64,000 nucleotides of DNA from Leptospira semungkisensis (GTDB taxonomy: Bacteria > Spirochaetota > Leptospiria > Leptospirales > Leptospiraceae): NCBI RefSeq assembly GCF_004770055.1, contig NZ_RQEP01000018.1:62001-126000 (forward strand), read 5' to 3'. Made by a program: the position numbers and the translations under genes. Shown in pieces: positions 46,682-58,171 of the stretch (position 1 is the first letter of the stretch; every line of letters starts with the position of its first letter). The notes beneath the pieces were generated by a model. It was not told the origin of the DNA, did not search any database, and was given only the letters and a program-made list of their open reading frames with translations.

Positions 46682-47380
46682 TTAGTCTAAGTTTCCCAAT
46701 CGAAATAAAGAAGCCGCAAAAATTCCTGCGGTTTCTATTCTCAAAATAGACTCTCCTAGATTCACTCCAGGCACAGAGTACTTCTTCAAAAAATCTAATT
46801 CTTCTGAACGAAAGCCACCTTCTGGCCCGATCAGTATGGTCTTGTTCTCGATATTCTTCGGGTCGATTCGAATCTCGGATCTAGGATCCAATAAAAGTAG
46901 TTCTTCTTTCGGATCGGAAGAAGACTCCACAAATTTCTGAAGAGTATAAGGACCTAAGATCTCTGGTAGAAAATCCTGATTGGATTGAGAGCAAGCTTCT
47001 GCTGCAACTTTCAAAAGCCTTTCCGGATTTAAATCTTTTCTATCGGAGTGAGCAAAGACTAAAAATATAAATCGAGTGATCCCAAGCTCTGTTCCTTTTT
47101 GGATCAACCATTCCAATCGATTGCCTTTCGGAATAGCCGTTGCAATCGCAGAGACTCGCTTCGGTCTTTCCTTCTTCTCCGTTCTGACAAGAGAACCTGA
47201 CTTGGAAGAGCTTGGAACAGAATAATAAGCACTTGCTCCGGATCCATCTTTGAGGATCACAATCTTTTCTTCGGAGTAGACACGGAAGGCTTTTAAGTGA
47301 GAGATCTCTTCTCCTTCAAGCTTAAGCTCGGGAGAAGGAACAAAGCCTGGTCGAAAGAATACAATCTCTTCCAGAGACAT
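46682..47380 (-). CDS. rsmE: 16S rRNA (uracil-1498-N3) methyltransferase RsmE
   Basis: SPOUT-class enzyme that methylates U1498 of 16S rRNA. The 232 residues keep the family pattern: an N-terminal PUA-like domain (HLKAFRVYSEEKIVILKDGSG), AIPKGNRLEWLIQKGTELGITRF, then the knot with LIGPEGGFRSEELDF and VNLGESILRIETAG. ATG start; coupled (1-base gap) to the LolA-like gene upstream. Confidence 0.94.
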   Translation of the reverse strand: MSLEEIVFFRPGFVPSPELKLEGEEISHLKAFRVYSEEKIVILKDGSGASAYYSVPSSSKSGSLVRTEKKERPKRVSAIATAIPKGNRLEWLIQKGTELGITRFIFLVFAHSDRKDLNPERLLKVAAEACSQSNQDFLPEILGPYTLQKFVESSSDPKEELLLLDPRSEIRIDPKNIENKTILIGPEGGFRSEELDFLKKYSVPGVNLGESILRIETAGIFAASLFRLGNLD

Positions 47381-47381
47381 C

Positions 47382-48170
47382 TTAGAGTCGGTTTAGATTA
47401 TCCAATTCGAAGAGAGAAGGATCCGGTTTTACATCTCGGTCCACTTCTACGTATTCTAATACGCTGATTGCACCTGTGTTCAGATCCAACATTTCGAGAC
47501 GACTCGCCAGATCTTCTTTGCCTACCTTTTGCTTTGCCTTCACTTTCACCGGACCATATTTAATGTTCATGGTCTTGTAAAGGATCCCATCCTTATCATG
47601 AAAGTCCAAACGCACTGGCCTAAGAGTATCCGGTTCCAAGAGAAGGATCAGCTTGGAATAAAAATAAGGCACGATCGGACGAAGAGCGACTCTCTTCATC
47701 TTCTTTCCGCCAACGTCTAGATCACTTTGCACTACTGGATTATAATTTGCTTGGTAGGAAGTTCCCGCGAGATCCACAAAACTAAAACCTGTATTCAGAT
47801 GGTTTTCGTATTTCTCTTCGTCGTTCTTTCGAAAGATCTTTCTGGAAAGAGCGTTGAATGCGTAGATCAACTCTCCATCCTCTTTGAATAAAATCTTATA
47901 TTCTAGACCGCGTCCTTTACTTTCGAAAAGGGAAAGTGAATCTTCTCCCTTTCGAAACACACTCATGTCCCAGGTCCAAGAATCACCAGTTCTCTTGATC
48001 AGAATTAGATTTGCCTTTACTAGACCATCCGACTTGAGTAAGGCTTGGTCTAGTCGAGCGACCAATTCCTGAGCGACCCTCGCCTTTTCAGGAGCCTGCG
48101 CATAGGAGATCTCCCCACCAAGTAGGATCGGAAAGACCAGGATCACTAGAATCGATCGAATTTGTCTCAA
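47382..48170 (-). CDS. Outer membrane lipoprotein-sorting protein (LolA-like fold)
   Basis: 262 residues with a signal peptide (about 1-24) and a LolA/LolB/RseB-like beta domain ([48 protein letters not shown]). It fits the family annotated as outer membrane lipoprotein-sorting protein, which differs from classical LolA. Start is TTG at 48170 with GGAAGG three bases upstream. One base separates its stop from the rsmE start. No LolCDE genes in the window. Confidence 0.85.
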   Translation of the reverse strand: MRQIRSILVILVFPILLGGEISYAQAPEKARVAQELVARLDQALLKSDGLVKANLILIKRTGDSWTWDMSVFRKGEDSLSLFESKGRGLEYKILFKEDGELIYAFNALSRKIFRKNDEEKYENHLNTGFSFVDLAGTSYQANYNPVVQSDLDVGGKKMKRVALRPIVPYFYSKLILLLEPDTLRPVRLDFHDKDGILYKTMNIKYGPVKVKAKQKVGKEDLASRLEMLDLNTGAISVLEYVEVDRDVKPDPSLFELDNLNRL

Positions 48171-48210
48171 AGACCTTCCCTTCCCGGCAAGAAGTGAGAA
48201 CTTCCCTTTT

Positions 48211-49737
<1,527 letters not shown>

Positions 49738-49825
49738 TAGTGTACCTTACCTATTACATCAAAACGAAGCCAAAGGCTGGAATCAAGATAAATTTCCGCC
49801 GGAATCCGATCGACCTAGGAATTTA

Positions 49826-50992
49826 ATGGAAAAGGTTCAAAGGAAGCAAAGAGACAAAGAGTTCATTACTGAAGAGGGAAAAAAACTCCATCTCATTGGA
49901 AAATTTCTTCTAAAAACCGAGCTACTCGTAAGGGACACGGACGGTCACGATTCCGTGCAATTGCTTTCCGTCAGCAAAGACGCGACCAAGATCCTAGTCC
50001 AAGGTCGAATGTCAGAACAATTTAAGCTCGGTTCCCATATTGTTTTATACAAACTGCTCGCGAGATACGTCGAACTAGAATGCGAGGTCATGGAAGAGAG
50101 ACCGAATAATCAGTTTGTTATGAACGTAGACGCGGTTTCTATCGCGAGCAGAGAGAGAAAATTTGCCAGAATCAAGCCTCCAGATGGAAGTGTCTGGATC
50201 ACCAATCTACGAACTAGTAGAACTACGATCGATGCAAATCTGTTCAATATTCCTACATCCGTAAAAGTGAATTTTGCGGACACAGAAAGAACCCTAAAAC
50301 CAAAGTACGATATCATCAAAATAGACGTATTCAATTCCATAGGGGATAAATTCGATCTGGTAAAGAAGACAGGAAAAATATTATTTATTCCTAATACTCA
50401 AAAACCAGAAAGCTATAAGTCTTCTGATCCGAGCGGCTTCATAGATTACGAACACGAGCTAGGCGACGAGGACGATGTTCGCAAGAAGATCATAGAATAC
50501 GCCAATCAAAAGATCAAATCCGAGCTAATCGTTCCTGTTATTTATATCAATCATGATGAGCAAGCGATCCCTATCGGATATGTACATGCTCAGAATAGAA
50601 CAAGAGAGATCGACTTAAGTGAAGTGATGGAGATCAAGACTCTTACCTTCGATATGGTGGATCGGATTAGAGAATCCAATACCATTCTAGTGAAAGAAAG
50701 ATTTCCTGTTTTAGATCTTTCTACCGGCGGCCTTAGAGTAAAGATCAATCATCCGGATCTAAATAGCGAGATCCCAAGACGAAAAGGATTCACCTTCGAT
50801 ATCTTCTTCAAGATGCAATCTCCGATTACCGCATACGGAGTGGTCCGATCTGTAGCAAAAGATATGGATGGAAATTTATACATCGGATTGTCCTTGGAAG
50901 GAAACTCTGCAAGACCGGGAGAGAAGAAGAGATTCATCGACAATGTGAACAGACTCTTAGCGGATGCCGGCGCGAAAGTAAATCCGAATTGA
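49826..50992 (+). CDS. DUF1577/PilZ-type protein, probable c-di-GMP receptor
   Basis: 388 residues, of the DUF1577 type known from Leptospira. The N-terminal part is YcgR-N-like ([20 protein letters not shown]). An RxxxxxR segment (RERKFAR, near 108-114) starts the second domain, and a PilZ-type DxSxxG motif ([11 protein letters not shown], Asp near 297) lies in the C-terminal domain. PilZ domains bind cyclic di-GMP through such motifs; binding here is an inference. ATG with AGGA upstream. It ends 6 bases from the stop of an EAL phosphodiesterase on the other strand. Confidence 0.85.
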   Translation: MEKVQRKQRDKEFITEEGKKLHLIGKFLLKTELLVRDTDGHDSVQLLSVSKDATKILVQGRMSEQFKLGSHIVLYKLLARYVELECEVMEERPNNQFVMNVDAVSIASRERKFARIKPPDGSVWITNLRTSRTTIDANLFNIPTSVKVNFADTERTLKPKYDIIKIDVFNSIGDKFDLVKKTGKILFIPNTQKPESYKSSDPSGFIDYEHELGDEDDVRKKIIEYANQKIKSELIVPVIYINHDEQAIPIGYVHAQNRTREIDLSEVMEIKTLTFDMVDRIRESNTILVKERFPVLDLSTGGLRVKINHPDLNSEIPRRKGFTFDIFFKMQSPITAYGVVRSVAKDMDGNLYIGLSLEGNSARPGEKKRFIDNVNRLLADAGAKVNPN

Positions 50993-50998
50993 ATTTCC

Positions 50999-52285
50999 TT
51001 ACGGGAAGTCCCACATTCTTACATCTACAAAGATTACATTTCCTTCTTGCAATCGTTTAGAATAAGTAACTAAAAGCAGATTGCTTTCCAGATCGTAGTA
51101 CGGGTTGCTAGCAAACCAATTTCCGGAAGTATCTTTTGCATTCTTATAGAACTGTTCCAGGAAATAAGGCCTCCAACTCCAGTTCCTTCCTACAAAGCTA
51201 TCGTCTTCGAGCATTCCTGATTCTGAGATCGCGGAATAATTAGGAGAAAGTTGTCTTCCTTCATTATTTGTGACGTACATTCTAAAGACGGATTTTTCAA
51301 GAAGATAAGAATTTCTTAAAGTGATTGTGACCTTCTCCTCTCCATTAGAGAGCACTTCTATTCCGGAAGACTCGAGTCTGTCCTCAAGCTCCCTTTCCTT
51401 TTTGATCCTTCTTAGCAACTGATACTTTTTATAATTAAAGAATAGCTCATGTAATTGGGAGAAACGAATACTTAGGCCGTTGATATCCATTAAATCCGGG
51501 CTTGGCTCCGCAAAATAGAACCCTTGCAAGAATCTTGCTCCGTAAGTAAGAGCATTGTATAGCTCCGTTTCCGTCTCTATTCCCTCAAAGAGAAGAGAAC
51601 AGCCCAGGCTTTCCGCCAATCTGGAAAGAGTAAATAGAATCTCTTGGAAATTTCTGGAGGCAACAGAGCTACGAATCAGTCCTAAGTCCACTTTGATAAT
51701 ATCGGGATGCAAAGCACCAATCCGATCCAGGTTGGAGGACTTAGAACCCAGATCGTCAATCGCGACTAGAAACCCGGATCTCTTATATAGATTGATCAAA
51801 GGTTTGAGCTGCTCTATTTCTCCGGCAAAATGCTCCTCCACCATTTCAATCACGATCCTCTTAGGATCCATACCTGAATTCTTTACGATCTGAAGAGTGA
51901 ACGGATCCTCATCCGATCTTGAAACAAGATAGTCTTGCATGAAGGAAGGAGAGATATTTAGAAAAAGTTTTGCCTTAGGATCAATGCTCTGTGTCTTACT
52001 GATCTTTTCTACGGCTTTCTTTCTGATACTTCTGTCTATCTCTAGTTTTAATGCTATGAACTCTTCTCGTTCTGACAAAGAAAGTGAGTGAGGAATATCG
52101 GATAAGAAGAAGGGACCGAGGCTGTGTACTTGACCGCTCTTGTCTAAGAAACGACCAAGAGCTTCGTAACCGAAGATAGAATCTTTTTCGACCGAAAGAA
52201 TGGGCTGGAAGTAAGGGATGGTTTCTCCTTCAGAAAACCATTCTCTCCATTTGGATGCGCTCCAAGAACTTCTTCCTTCATTCAT
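50999..52285 (-). CDS. EAL-domain cyclic di-GMP phosphodiesterase
   Basis: 428 residues from ATG at 52285. The EAL domain looks catalytically complete: EAL at 41-43, Asn110 (LFLNISPSF), Glu147 (IVIEMVEE), Asp177-Asp178 (IDDLGSK), Lys198 (IIKVDLG), Glu234 (FEGIETE) and Gln254 (FLQGFYF). No GGDEF or receiver domain. A C-terminal region of about 140 residues (LRNSYLLEKSVFRMYVTNNE; SWRPYFLEQFYKNAKD) resembles a sensor-like beta domain. The frame is also open to a TTG at 52303. Convergent with the PilZ-type gene. Confidence 0.93.
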   Translation of the reverse strand: MNEGRSSWSASKWREWFSEGETIPYFQPILSVEKDSIFGYEALGRFLDKSGQVHSLGPFFLSDIPHSLSLSEREEFIALKLEIDRSIRKKAVEKISKTQSIDPKAKLFLNISPSFMQDYLVSRSDEDPFTLQIVKNSGMDPKRIVIEMVEEHFAGEIEQLKPLINLYKRSGFLVAIDDLGSKSSNLDRIGALHPDIIKVDLGLIRSSVASRNFQEILFTLSRLAESLGCSLLFEGIETETELYNALTYGARFLQGFYFAEPSPDLMDINGLSIRFSQLHELFFNYKKYQLLRRIKKERELEDRLESSGIEVLSNGEEKVTITLRNSYLLEKSVFRMYVTNNEGRQLSPNYSAISESGMLEDDSFVGRNWSWRPYFLEQFYKNAKDTSGNWFASNPYYDLESNLLLVTYSKRLQEGNVIFVDVRMWDFP

Positions 52286-52390
52286 TCTTAACAACAAAAT
52301 CAAGGTCCTATAAACAGGATCAAGAAATTAAAATGAAAACAGTTGCTAGAAAGAATAAAAGAAGAATGAGCAAGGTAAATTAGGTATTAC

Positions 52391-54070
52391 TTAATAACCT
52401 GGACCTAAACCGCAGTAGAATTTTTCTGGAATTCCTTCCCAAGCAGTCTTAGTCATGTTAGAAGAAAGCAAAGATCGATTTTTGCCCAAGTTCTCGCGCA
52501 AAATTTCAGCAAGTCTCTCTTTTGAGAAGAGATCTGCTGATTCGGTTAACAATTTCAGACGCGTATAGTATACTTTAAGATCCGGATCTTCTATCCGATT
52601 CTCTCCAGAAGAAACCGACTGCATATAACCTTTCGGAATATTGCGAGCAAAATGTCCTACTCTCCAATTAGAAACAGTAGGTAGTTTACTCAACAAAGGA
52701 TCTGTTAAGGCAAAAACATCTACGATCCTACGCTCCGGCCCTGCAAAGTATCCGTAGAAGCCTATGTTCAGAGTGGCACAGGTTGTTGCTCCCTTATCCG
52801 CTTGTTTCTTTCTATAGTCTCTGCCTGATCTTGCCCAACCATGAGAAGGAAAATCAGAAACATAAAACGACTGCAAGAAGCTTGTAGAACGGAAATAAGC
52901 TCCCTTCTCATCTTGGATCTCCTCATCACTTCGGATCCTAAGATAGTCCTTAGTCACATAAAGAAGTGAATTTTGGTTTAACAACGAAAAGGCGACAAAG
53001 AACAAAAGAGCGATCCTGGGTAAAAATGGAGAAAACAGGTCCGAGATCAGAAAAACAGAAATTACGAAAGGAAGAGCGATAAACCTTCCCGCCATGAAAT
53101 CTCCGCCTATGCTGCAAACATAGAGAAGATAGAGTAGAATTCCTAGACTGACGGAAAGATGCCCCGGTTTCTTCTTCCAAGCCAACCAAGGAAGGATAGA
53201 GACTGCGACAAAAATGAGTAGAGAAGAAAAAAGATCCCAGCGAAACGAATTCTGGAAATAGGAAATCCCGTACAACCAAAGGACCTCAGTTGAGATCCCT
53301 GTATTCAATTTCGCGTAAGCAGTATTCGGAAATAAATAACCGTAATAGAGAAGAGAAAAAAGGCTCCAAAGGATCGCAGGCAGAAATCCTAAAAAAGCGA
53401 TCCCAGTCCTTTTCAAAGATTCGGAAAGGATGCCGTATTTGAAGAGCAAGTATAAGAAAAATGGAATTCCGAATAAAATAGAATCCTGTCTGTTCAGATA
53501 CATAAGCGAAAGAAGGAAACAAAACAGATAGAAGGACTTTCTATTAAAATCCTTTTCCAATTCCAAACCAGTCTGCACCAAAAGTAAAACAAGAAGAAAG
53601 GAAAGAGGATTCTCCAAACCGGAAGTGGAATAATCTACAAAGCAACGAGAACTTAACAAAAGAAATAAGATCCAATAGGTTTCCTGGATCGGCCTTCCTT
53701 TTTGCCAGATACGGCGCATAAGAAGAGCTGCGGAAGCAAAAACGCAAAGCCAAGATAAGATTAAAGAAGAATAATATATAGGAATTCGGAAGAAAGAGAA
53801 AAAAGAGATCCCGAATAACCAAAGAGGATGTGTGTATCCTTGCACTCTTTCATGCACATTCCATCTGAGTCCATACCCGTTCAGGAAATTATCTATGGTG
53901 CGAAATGTAATATAGGCATCATCGCAAACCCAAGAGTTTACCAGGATAACATAAATAAATCCCAATACAGTGATAGGAAATAGGAGTTTCGGAAGGGGAC
54001 GACGTAAGAAATGCAAGAGGGTTTCAATTTTAGAAGACACGGAGTTCTCTTCTTTACAAGCTTCCTCCAA
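52391..54070 (-). CDS. GT-C-type membrane glycosyltransferase
   Basis: 559 residues and about ten membrane helices. The first extracytoplasmic loop holds the acidic motif WVCDDAYITFRTIDNF followed by ERVQGYTHPLW, a pattern found in arabinofuranosyl- and mannosyltransferases of the GT-C type that use polyprenyl-phosphate donors. A soluble C-terminal domain follows. The frame begins at TTG 54070; a GTG ten codons later is an alternative. Divergent from a second GT-C protein, 113 bases apart. Donor and acceptor are unknown, but a DprE1/DprE2-like pair is 1.8 kb away. Confidence 0.85.
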   Translation of the reverse strand: MEEACKEENSVSSKIETLLHFLRRPLPKLLFPITVLGFIYVILVNSWVCDDAYITFRTIDNFLNGYGLRWNVHERVQGYTHPLWLFGISFFSFFRIPIYYSSLILSWLCVFASAALLMRRIWQKGRPIQETYWILFLLLSSRCFVDYSTSGLENPLSFLLVLLLVQTGLELEKDFNRKSFYLFCFLLSLMYLNRQDSILFGIPFFLYLLFKYGILSESLKRTGIAFLGFLPAILWSLFSLLYYGYLFPNTAYAKLNTGISTEVLWLYGISYFQNSFRWDLFSSLLIFVAVSILPWLAWKKKPGHLSVSLGILLYLLYVCSIGGDFMAGRFIALPFVISVFLISDLFSPFLPRIALLFFVAFSLLNQNSLLYVTKDYLRIRSDEEIQDEKGAYFRSTSFLQSFYVSDFPSHGWARSGRDYRKKQADKGATTCATLNIGFYGYFAGPERRIVDVFALTDPLLSKLPTVSNWRVGHFARNIPKGYMQSVSSGENRIEDPDLKVYYTRLKLLTESADLFSKERLAEILRENLGKNRSLLSSNMTKTAWEGIPEKFYCGLGPGY

Positions 54071-54183
54071 TTGGCCAGGGTTCTTAGGTTTGTCATTCAG
54101 AATTCAGATCTCTGAAAGATCCGATCAAATCCTTTATCCGGATTTATACTTGACCCAAGACTTTTCTAAATCTTTCTATCAGA

Positions 54184-55713
54184 ATGCTTTCCAATCTATT
54201 CTATAGAGCCTTATCTTTCTCGAACAAATCATACGGATTCGTTCTGATAGGCGCTATTTTTCTTTCCGGTTTTCTATCTTGGCAGTACCAAACTGGATTT
54301 AGGGTTGGAGATGGAGCAATCAAGCAGCAGCAATTAGCCGATCTTCTGCAAAACGGATTTCCTGATTTTTCCTGTCGTTATTCTGGAGCAAAGTTCGATC
54401 CTGATTTTCAATTCCTTCCATTGGATCTGAAGAAGGGTTCTACCATGACCCATGTTTACAATGGAAAATGTTACTATGTATTTCCTTTTTATTATACTGC
54501 AATCCAGTATCCTTTCGCGTTGCTTCTGGGAAGGTTCGGGAGCTATTTTCTCTCCTTGGTCTTTGGGGTCTTAACCTTATATTCTCTATTTAAAATTTCA
54601 ATCCTACTAAATTTGGGCGAGAAGGCTAGAGCATCTTTTCTTGCAGTCTTACTTCTCGGTTCTGCATTTAGTTTATTTGCTACGGATCTTTCCGAGACTG
54701 TTCTTGCAGTATTCGGAGTCACAGAGGGAATCTATTTCCTTTTAAGAGAAGAGGACTCGCCAAAGATAAAAGATTATCTTTTTGCAGGACTTCTATTCGG
54801 GTTTGCCTCTTTCTTTCGTCAGGAAGTGATCCTTCTCTCGGCGAGTATTTCCATTATTCAAGTTTTTAGAATATTCAAAAAGCCGACTGCACTTGTATTT
54901 TCAATAACCTTCGGCATTCTTCTTTTGGCCCAAGCGGGGATTAATTTCGCGGTGGTAGGGCATCCTCTCGGCTCTAGAGGTCATCTTCAATCTTCTTCTA
55001 ATTATGATATAACGGCTCAATTGATTTACCTTAGCCAACTCGTATTCTTAGGAAAAGGTTCTTTAGGATTATTAGGTGCCTACCCTGCTCTTTTGTTTGC
55101 GATCCGCTTTCGACCAAGAACAATCAATTCTCTGACCCAAATCCTTTTAGGAATCTTAGTATTCATCCTTCTCTCCGGATTACTGACTTCTACTCGATTC
55201 TGGCAGGGAGTTCTCTTCGGGCCTAGATTCTTAATGACAGTTCTTCCATTCGTTTTGATTTATCTGATGAGTGTGTTAGATAGTAACTGGAAAAGCATCT
55301 CTAAACCTTTTCGATGGATTGCGATCCTTCTTTTAATCTACTCCATCGCGGGTGGAATCATCTTTGATCGGCTCTATTATAAATTCACAAAGTCCGTCGT
55401 AATGGAACAGGCAGAGTTAAGTAATTTTTCTTCAGAGACGGTAGTGTATAGAAAAGGATCCGTTTTCCTTCCTTCGGACTCTTTCAGCACGCATCGAGCG
55501 GTTTTCGAGATCAATGGACCGGATCAGTTTGACTCATTATTAGAAAAACTATATGAAAATGGGACCAAAAGATTTACTGTGATCGGCTTTAAGGATTCTT
55601 ATCCGAGAGAAAAATTAGTTCCACCTTCTCAGAAATTCGAATTTACACACAGAGAGTTTAAGCAAAGTCCCTCTATCAATATGGAAACGATAGAGATCAA
55701 AAGGAAAGAATAG
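54184..55713 (+). CDS. GT-C-like multi-pass membrane protein
   Basis: 509 residues with about ten membrane helices and an N-terminal loop (GFRVGDGAIKQQQLADLLQNG) followed by a conserved-looking ectodomain segment with YPFALLLGRFG. The arrangement suits a membrane glycosyltransferase or a related polymer-processing protein, but the diagnostic acidic motif is weaker than in its neighbour (VGDGAIKQ only). ATG start. Followed by two hairpins and then the convergent DprE1-like gene. Confidence 0.72.
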   Translation: MLSNLFYRALSFSNKSYGFVLIGAIFLSGFLSWQYQTGFRVGDGAIKQQQLADLLQNGFPDFSCRYSGAKFDPDFQFLPLDLKKGSTMTHVYNGKCYYVFPFYYTAIQYPFALLLGRFGSYFLSLVFGVLTLYSLFKISILLNLGEKARASFLAVLLLGSAFSLFATDLSETVLAVFGVTEGIYFLLREEDSPKIKDYLFAGLLFGFASFFRQEVILLSASISIIQVFRIFKKPTALVFSITFGILLLAQAGINFAVVGHPLGSRGHLQSSSNYDITAQLIYLSQLVFLGKGSLGLLGAYPALLFAIRFRPRTINSLTQILLGILVFILLSGLLTSTRFWQGVLFGPRFLMTVLPFVLIYLMSVLDSNWKSISKPFRWIAILLLIYSIAGGIIFDRLYYKFTKSVVMEQAELSNFSSETVVYRKGSVFLPSDSFSTHRAVFEINGPDQFDSLLEKLYENGTKRFTVIGFKDSYPREKLVPPSQKFEFTHREFKQSPSINMETIEIKRKE

Positions 55714-55744
55714 TAAAAACGCCTTCCGCACGATCGGAAAAAGA

Positions 55745-55770
55745 TCGCAATTATATTATAAAAATTGCGA
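55745..55770. other. AT-rich 8-bp hairpin
   Basis: TCGCAATT (55745-55752) pairs with AATTGCGA (55763-55770) in the gap after the GT-C-like gene. May act together with the stronger stem at 55826 to end transcription. Confidence 0.4.
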
Positions 55771-55825
55771 CCATATAGAATATAGAAAAACGTAAATTTA
55801 GAAAATGAGAAGAGATGAATTCATG

Positions 55826-55852
55826 CTTCGAAGCGAAGGACTCGCTTCGAAG
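55826..55852. terminator. Strong 11-bp stem between convergent genes
   Basis: CTTCGAAGCGA (55826-55836) is perfectly complementary to TCGCTTCGAAG (55842-55852), with a 5-base loop. On the plus strand it is followed by TTTATATT. Likely bidirectional terminator between the GT-C-like gene and the DprE1-like gene. Confidence 0.65.
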
Positions 55853-55867
55853 TTTATATTGAAATTC

Positions 55868-57358
55868 TTATTTGCCCCAAACCCTTCTAAATAGATCGGA
55901 TTCGAGTATATTCTTAGGATCCAGCTTCTTTTTCATAGCCTTGAACTTATCCAAGTTTTGCTTCGGCATGGACCTTCTGTAGACTTCAGGTCTGAGAGTG
56001 CTATCTTTCGCGAAATAGAACCTTCCCCCGCTCTTTAAAACGATCTCATCCATTTCTTTAGCGAGCTCCCAGAGCTTTTCCTTATTTCTCTTGGTCACCG
56101 GAAAATCCATAGCCATAGAGTATCCGTCCACTGCATGAGTTAATAGGAATTTATCCGGTCTATGCTTCTTGAAAACAGCCAACCAGTTTACGATCCCTCG
56201 TTTTTGGCAAAGACTTAGAATTTCTTCGAAGCCTTTTACCGCATTCGCCTTCGGAATAAAACTCTGGTACTGGATCATCGCTCCAGGCTTGTACATAAAC
56301 TTCCAATTCGGAACGTAATCCAAGAGGAAAGCATACTCTGCATGTCCTTGTAAGTAAGGTTTATTATTTCCTAAAAATCCTGAGATCCATTTTCCCAGAT
56401 TTACGAATCTCATTCCTAAGTTATTGCTAAAAGGATACATGAAGATCCACATCCAAGACTTAGGAATAATTCCTAAGAATGTACTAGGAAGGATTTGCTT
56501 CTCTACCTTGCAATTTTCAGGAAAATCAGGATCCTCTCCTTCTTTCAAATGAACTGCCTTGTGGATCTGCCCTCTTCCTAAACCTTTTCCAGAGCCGAAA
56601 GAATCCACCCAGCCAACTAGATAATCAGACTGTTTGTATTCCTTTTCGAAATAATCGTACATCTCTTGCAGGTTGGAAGTATTGACCGGCCAAACTCTCA
56701 TCTTACCTGCATAAATTTTCTTTAATTTAATGGTAACGGTAAGAAAGGCTCCGAGCATTCCAAAACCTGAAATTGCGGAGTAGAAAATATCTGAATTCTT
56801 ATTAGGAGAACAAACGAACTCTTTCCCATCTGGACTTAAGAAAGTAAATTCTTGGATATGATCTCCGATCGGACCCACGGCAAAATTATTCTTTCCATGA
56901 ATATTCATGGAAAGAGCTCCCCCTAAGGTAGGGAACATGGTGCCGCTTACTACAGGAGGCCAGAATCCCTTCTCTATTCCGAATTCCCAAAGTTGTTTAA
57001 TAGTCACTCCGGATTCTGCAACTAGGATCCCTGTCTTCGGATTGAAGGAAAGGATCTTGTTGAAGTTTCGAATATCTACGACCACCCCTTTAACATTCGT
57101 GGCGGCGTCCCCATAGCTACAACCTCCGCCTCGGAAAGTTACCTTGGCGCCAGTCTCTTTTGCATACGAGAATAAGGATTTAAAGTCTTGTATCGATTCC
57201 GGTTGGAATACATGGCTTTCTGAGAAATGATTCATTCCCCAGGCTTCCACTTTTTGGATCGGGCTCAAACGAGCTTCGAATGCTTTTATATCGAATTTAG
57301 ATCCGGATTTTTTCTTAGCTACCGGTTTAGCGGTTTTCTTCTTAACGGCAGTGGCCAT
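55868..57358 (-). CDS. FAD-binding oxidoreductase, DprE1-like
   Basis: DprE1 oxidises decaprenylphosphoryl-ribose as the first half of its epimerisation to arabinose. This 496-residue protein aligns well by eye: [13 protein letters not shown] (76-88), [16 protein letters not shown] (152-167, with His154), [20 protein letters not shown] and YFAKDST (Lys451, matching the catalytic-region Lys of DprE1). At the position of the mycobacterial Cys387 it has Ala417. The first 23 residues are Lys-rich. An SDR partner lies 19 bases upstream. Substrate is inferred, not shown. Confidence 0.82.
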   Translation of the reverse strand: MATAVKKKTAKPVAKKKSGSKFDIKAFEARLSPIQKVEAWGMNHFSESHVFQPESIQDFKSLFSYAKETGAKVTFRGGGCSYGDAATNVKGVVVDIRNFNKILSFNPKTGILVAESGVTIKQLWEFGIEKGFWPPVVSGTMFPTLGGALSMNIHGKNNFAVGPIGDHIQEFTFLSPDGKEFVCSPNKNSDIFYSAISGFGMLGAFLTVTIKLKKIYAGKMRVWPVNTSNLQEMYDYFEKEYKQSDYLVGWVDSFGSGKGLGRGQIHKAVHLKEGEDPDFPENCKVEKQILPSTFLGIIPKSWMWIFMYPFSNNLGMRFVNLGKWISGFLGNNKPYLQGHAEYAFLLDYVPNWKFMYKPGAMIQYQSFIPKANAVKGFEEILSLCQKRGIVNWLAVFKKHRPDKFLLTHAVDGYSMAMDFPVTKRNKEKLWELAKEMDEIVLKSGGRFYFAKDSTLRPEVYRRSMPKQNLDKFKAMKKKLDPKNILESDLFRRVWGK

Positions 57359-57377
57359 TCAAAATACCTAATATTCC

Positions 57378-58106
57378 TTAAATAGAAAGCCTTCTAAAAA
57401 TGAAGGAAGGAATGAGACGAATGATCAGAGAAACGAGAGCCCAACGAGCTGGAACGTAGAAGACCTCTTTTCCTGCATTCACTTTTGCTAATATAACCTG
57501 TGCGGCTTCCTTAGCTGTGATCAACCACATTAAACCAGGAAGACCTTCGGTCATTGGTGTCTGGATCATACCAGGTTTTACTGTAACGACCTGCACACCC
57601 TGCACGGCCAAACGATTGCGCAATGCTTCTAAATAAGTGGACATCCCAGCCTTAGACGCGTTATATACTGGATTTCCTCTTCTTCCTCTATCGCCTGCGA
57701 TGGAAGAAATTCCAATGATCTTTCCTGCCTTCTTCTCTTGGAAGTATGCAGCAGCAGAATCCAACCAAGCCACGCAACCAAGAAGATTGACTTCTAACAT
57801 CTCTAAGTCTTTCTTTACAGGAAATTCTTCAGGACCCACTCTATGCATGACTCCGGAAGCATAGTAGATCTCGTCCAAACCGCCTAATGCTTTGACTGCT
57901 TTGGAAAATTCACCTGGAACCTTGGAGTATTCGGTTACGTCATGCTTCACGAAAAGATTTTTGCTCTTAGAAGAAGGAGCGATCTTCTTCAATTCCTTTT
58001 CTCTACGAGCGAAGGCAGCGACTTGGTGTCCTTCTTCGATTAATTGGGCCGCGATTTCTTTTCCAATGCCGCTAGAGGCGCCTACAACGATGATCTTTTT
58101 AGCCAT
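57378..58106 (-). CDS. SDR oxidoreductase, DprE2-like
   Basis: 242-residue short-chain reductase: cofactor motif GASSGIG (9-15), catalytic Ser135 in [15 protein letters not shown], and Tyr148 with Lys152 in YNASKAG. The serine-loop wording and a basic, hydrophobic C-terminus ([15 protein letters not shown]) recall DprE2, which reduces the 2-keto intermediate made by DprE1. ATG with AAGGTAGGT upstream. It lies 19 bases before the DprE1-like gene, as in the mycobacterial pairing but in reverse gene order. The general SDR call is secure; the DprE2 call is moderate. Confidence 0.82.
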   Translation of the reverse strand: MAKKIIVVGASSGIGKEIAAQLIEEGHQVAAFARREKELKKIAPSSKSKNLFVKHDVTEYSKVPGEFSKAVKALGGLDEIYYASGVMHRVGPEEFPVKKDLEMLEVNLLGCVAWLDSAAAYFQEKKAGKIIGISSIAGDRGRRGNPVYNASKAGMSTYLEALRNRLAVQGVQVVTVKPGMIQTPMTEGLPGLMWLITAKEAAQVILAKVNAGKEVFYVPARWALVSLIIRLIPSFIFRRLSI

Positions 58107-58171
58107 ACCTACCTTTTTCGGATCGGGACCTAGTATGACAAGTCTGATTTAAGCCTCTAAGACGTTACAAA

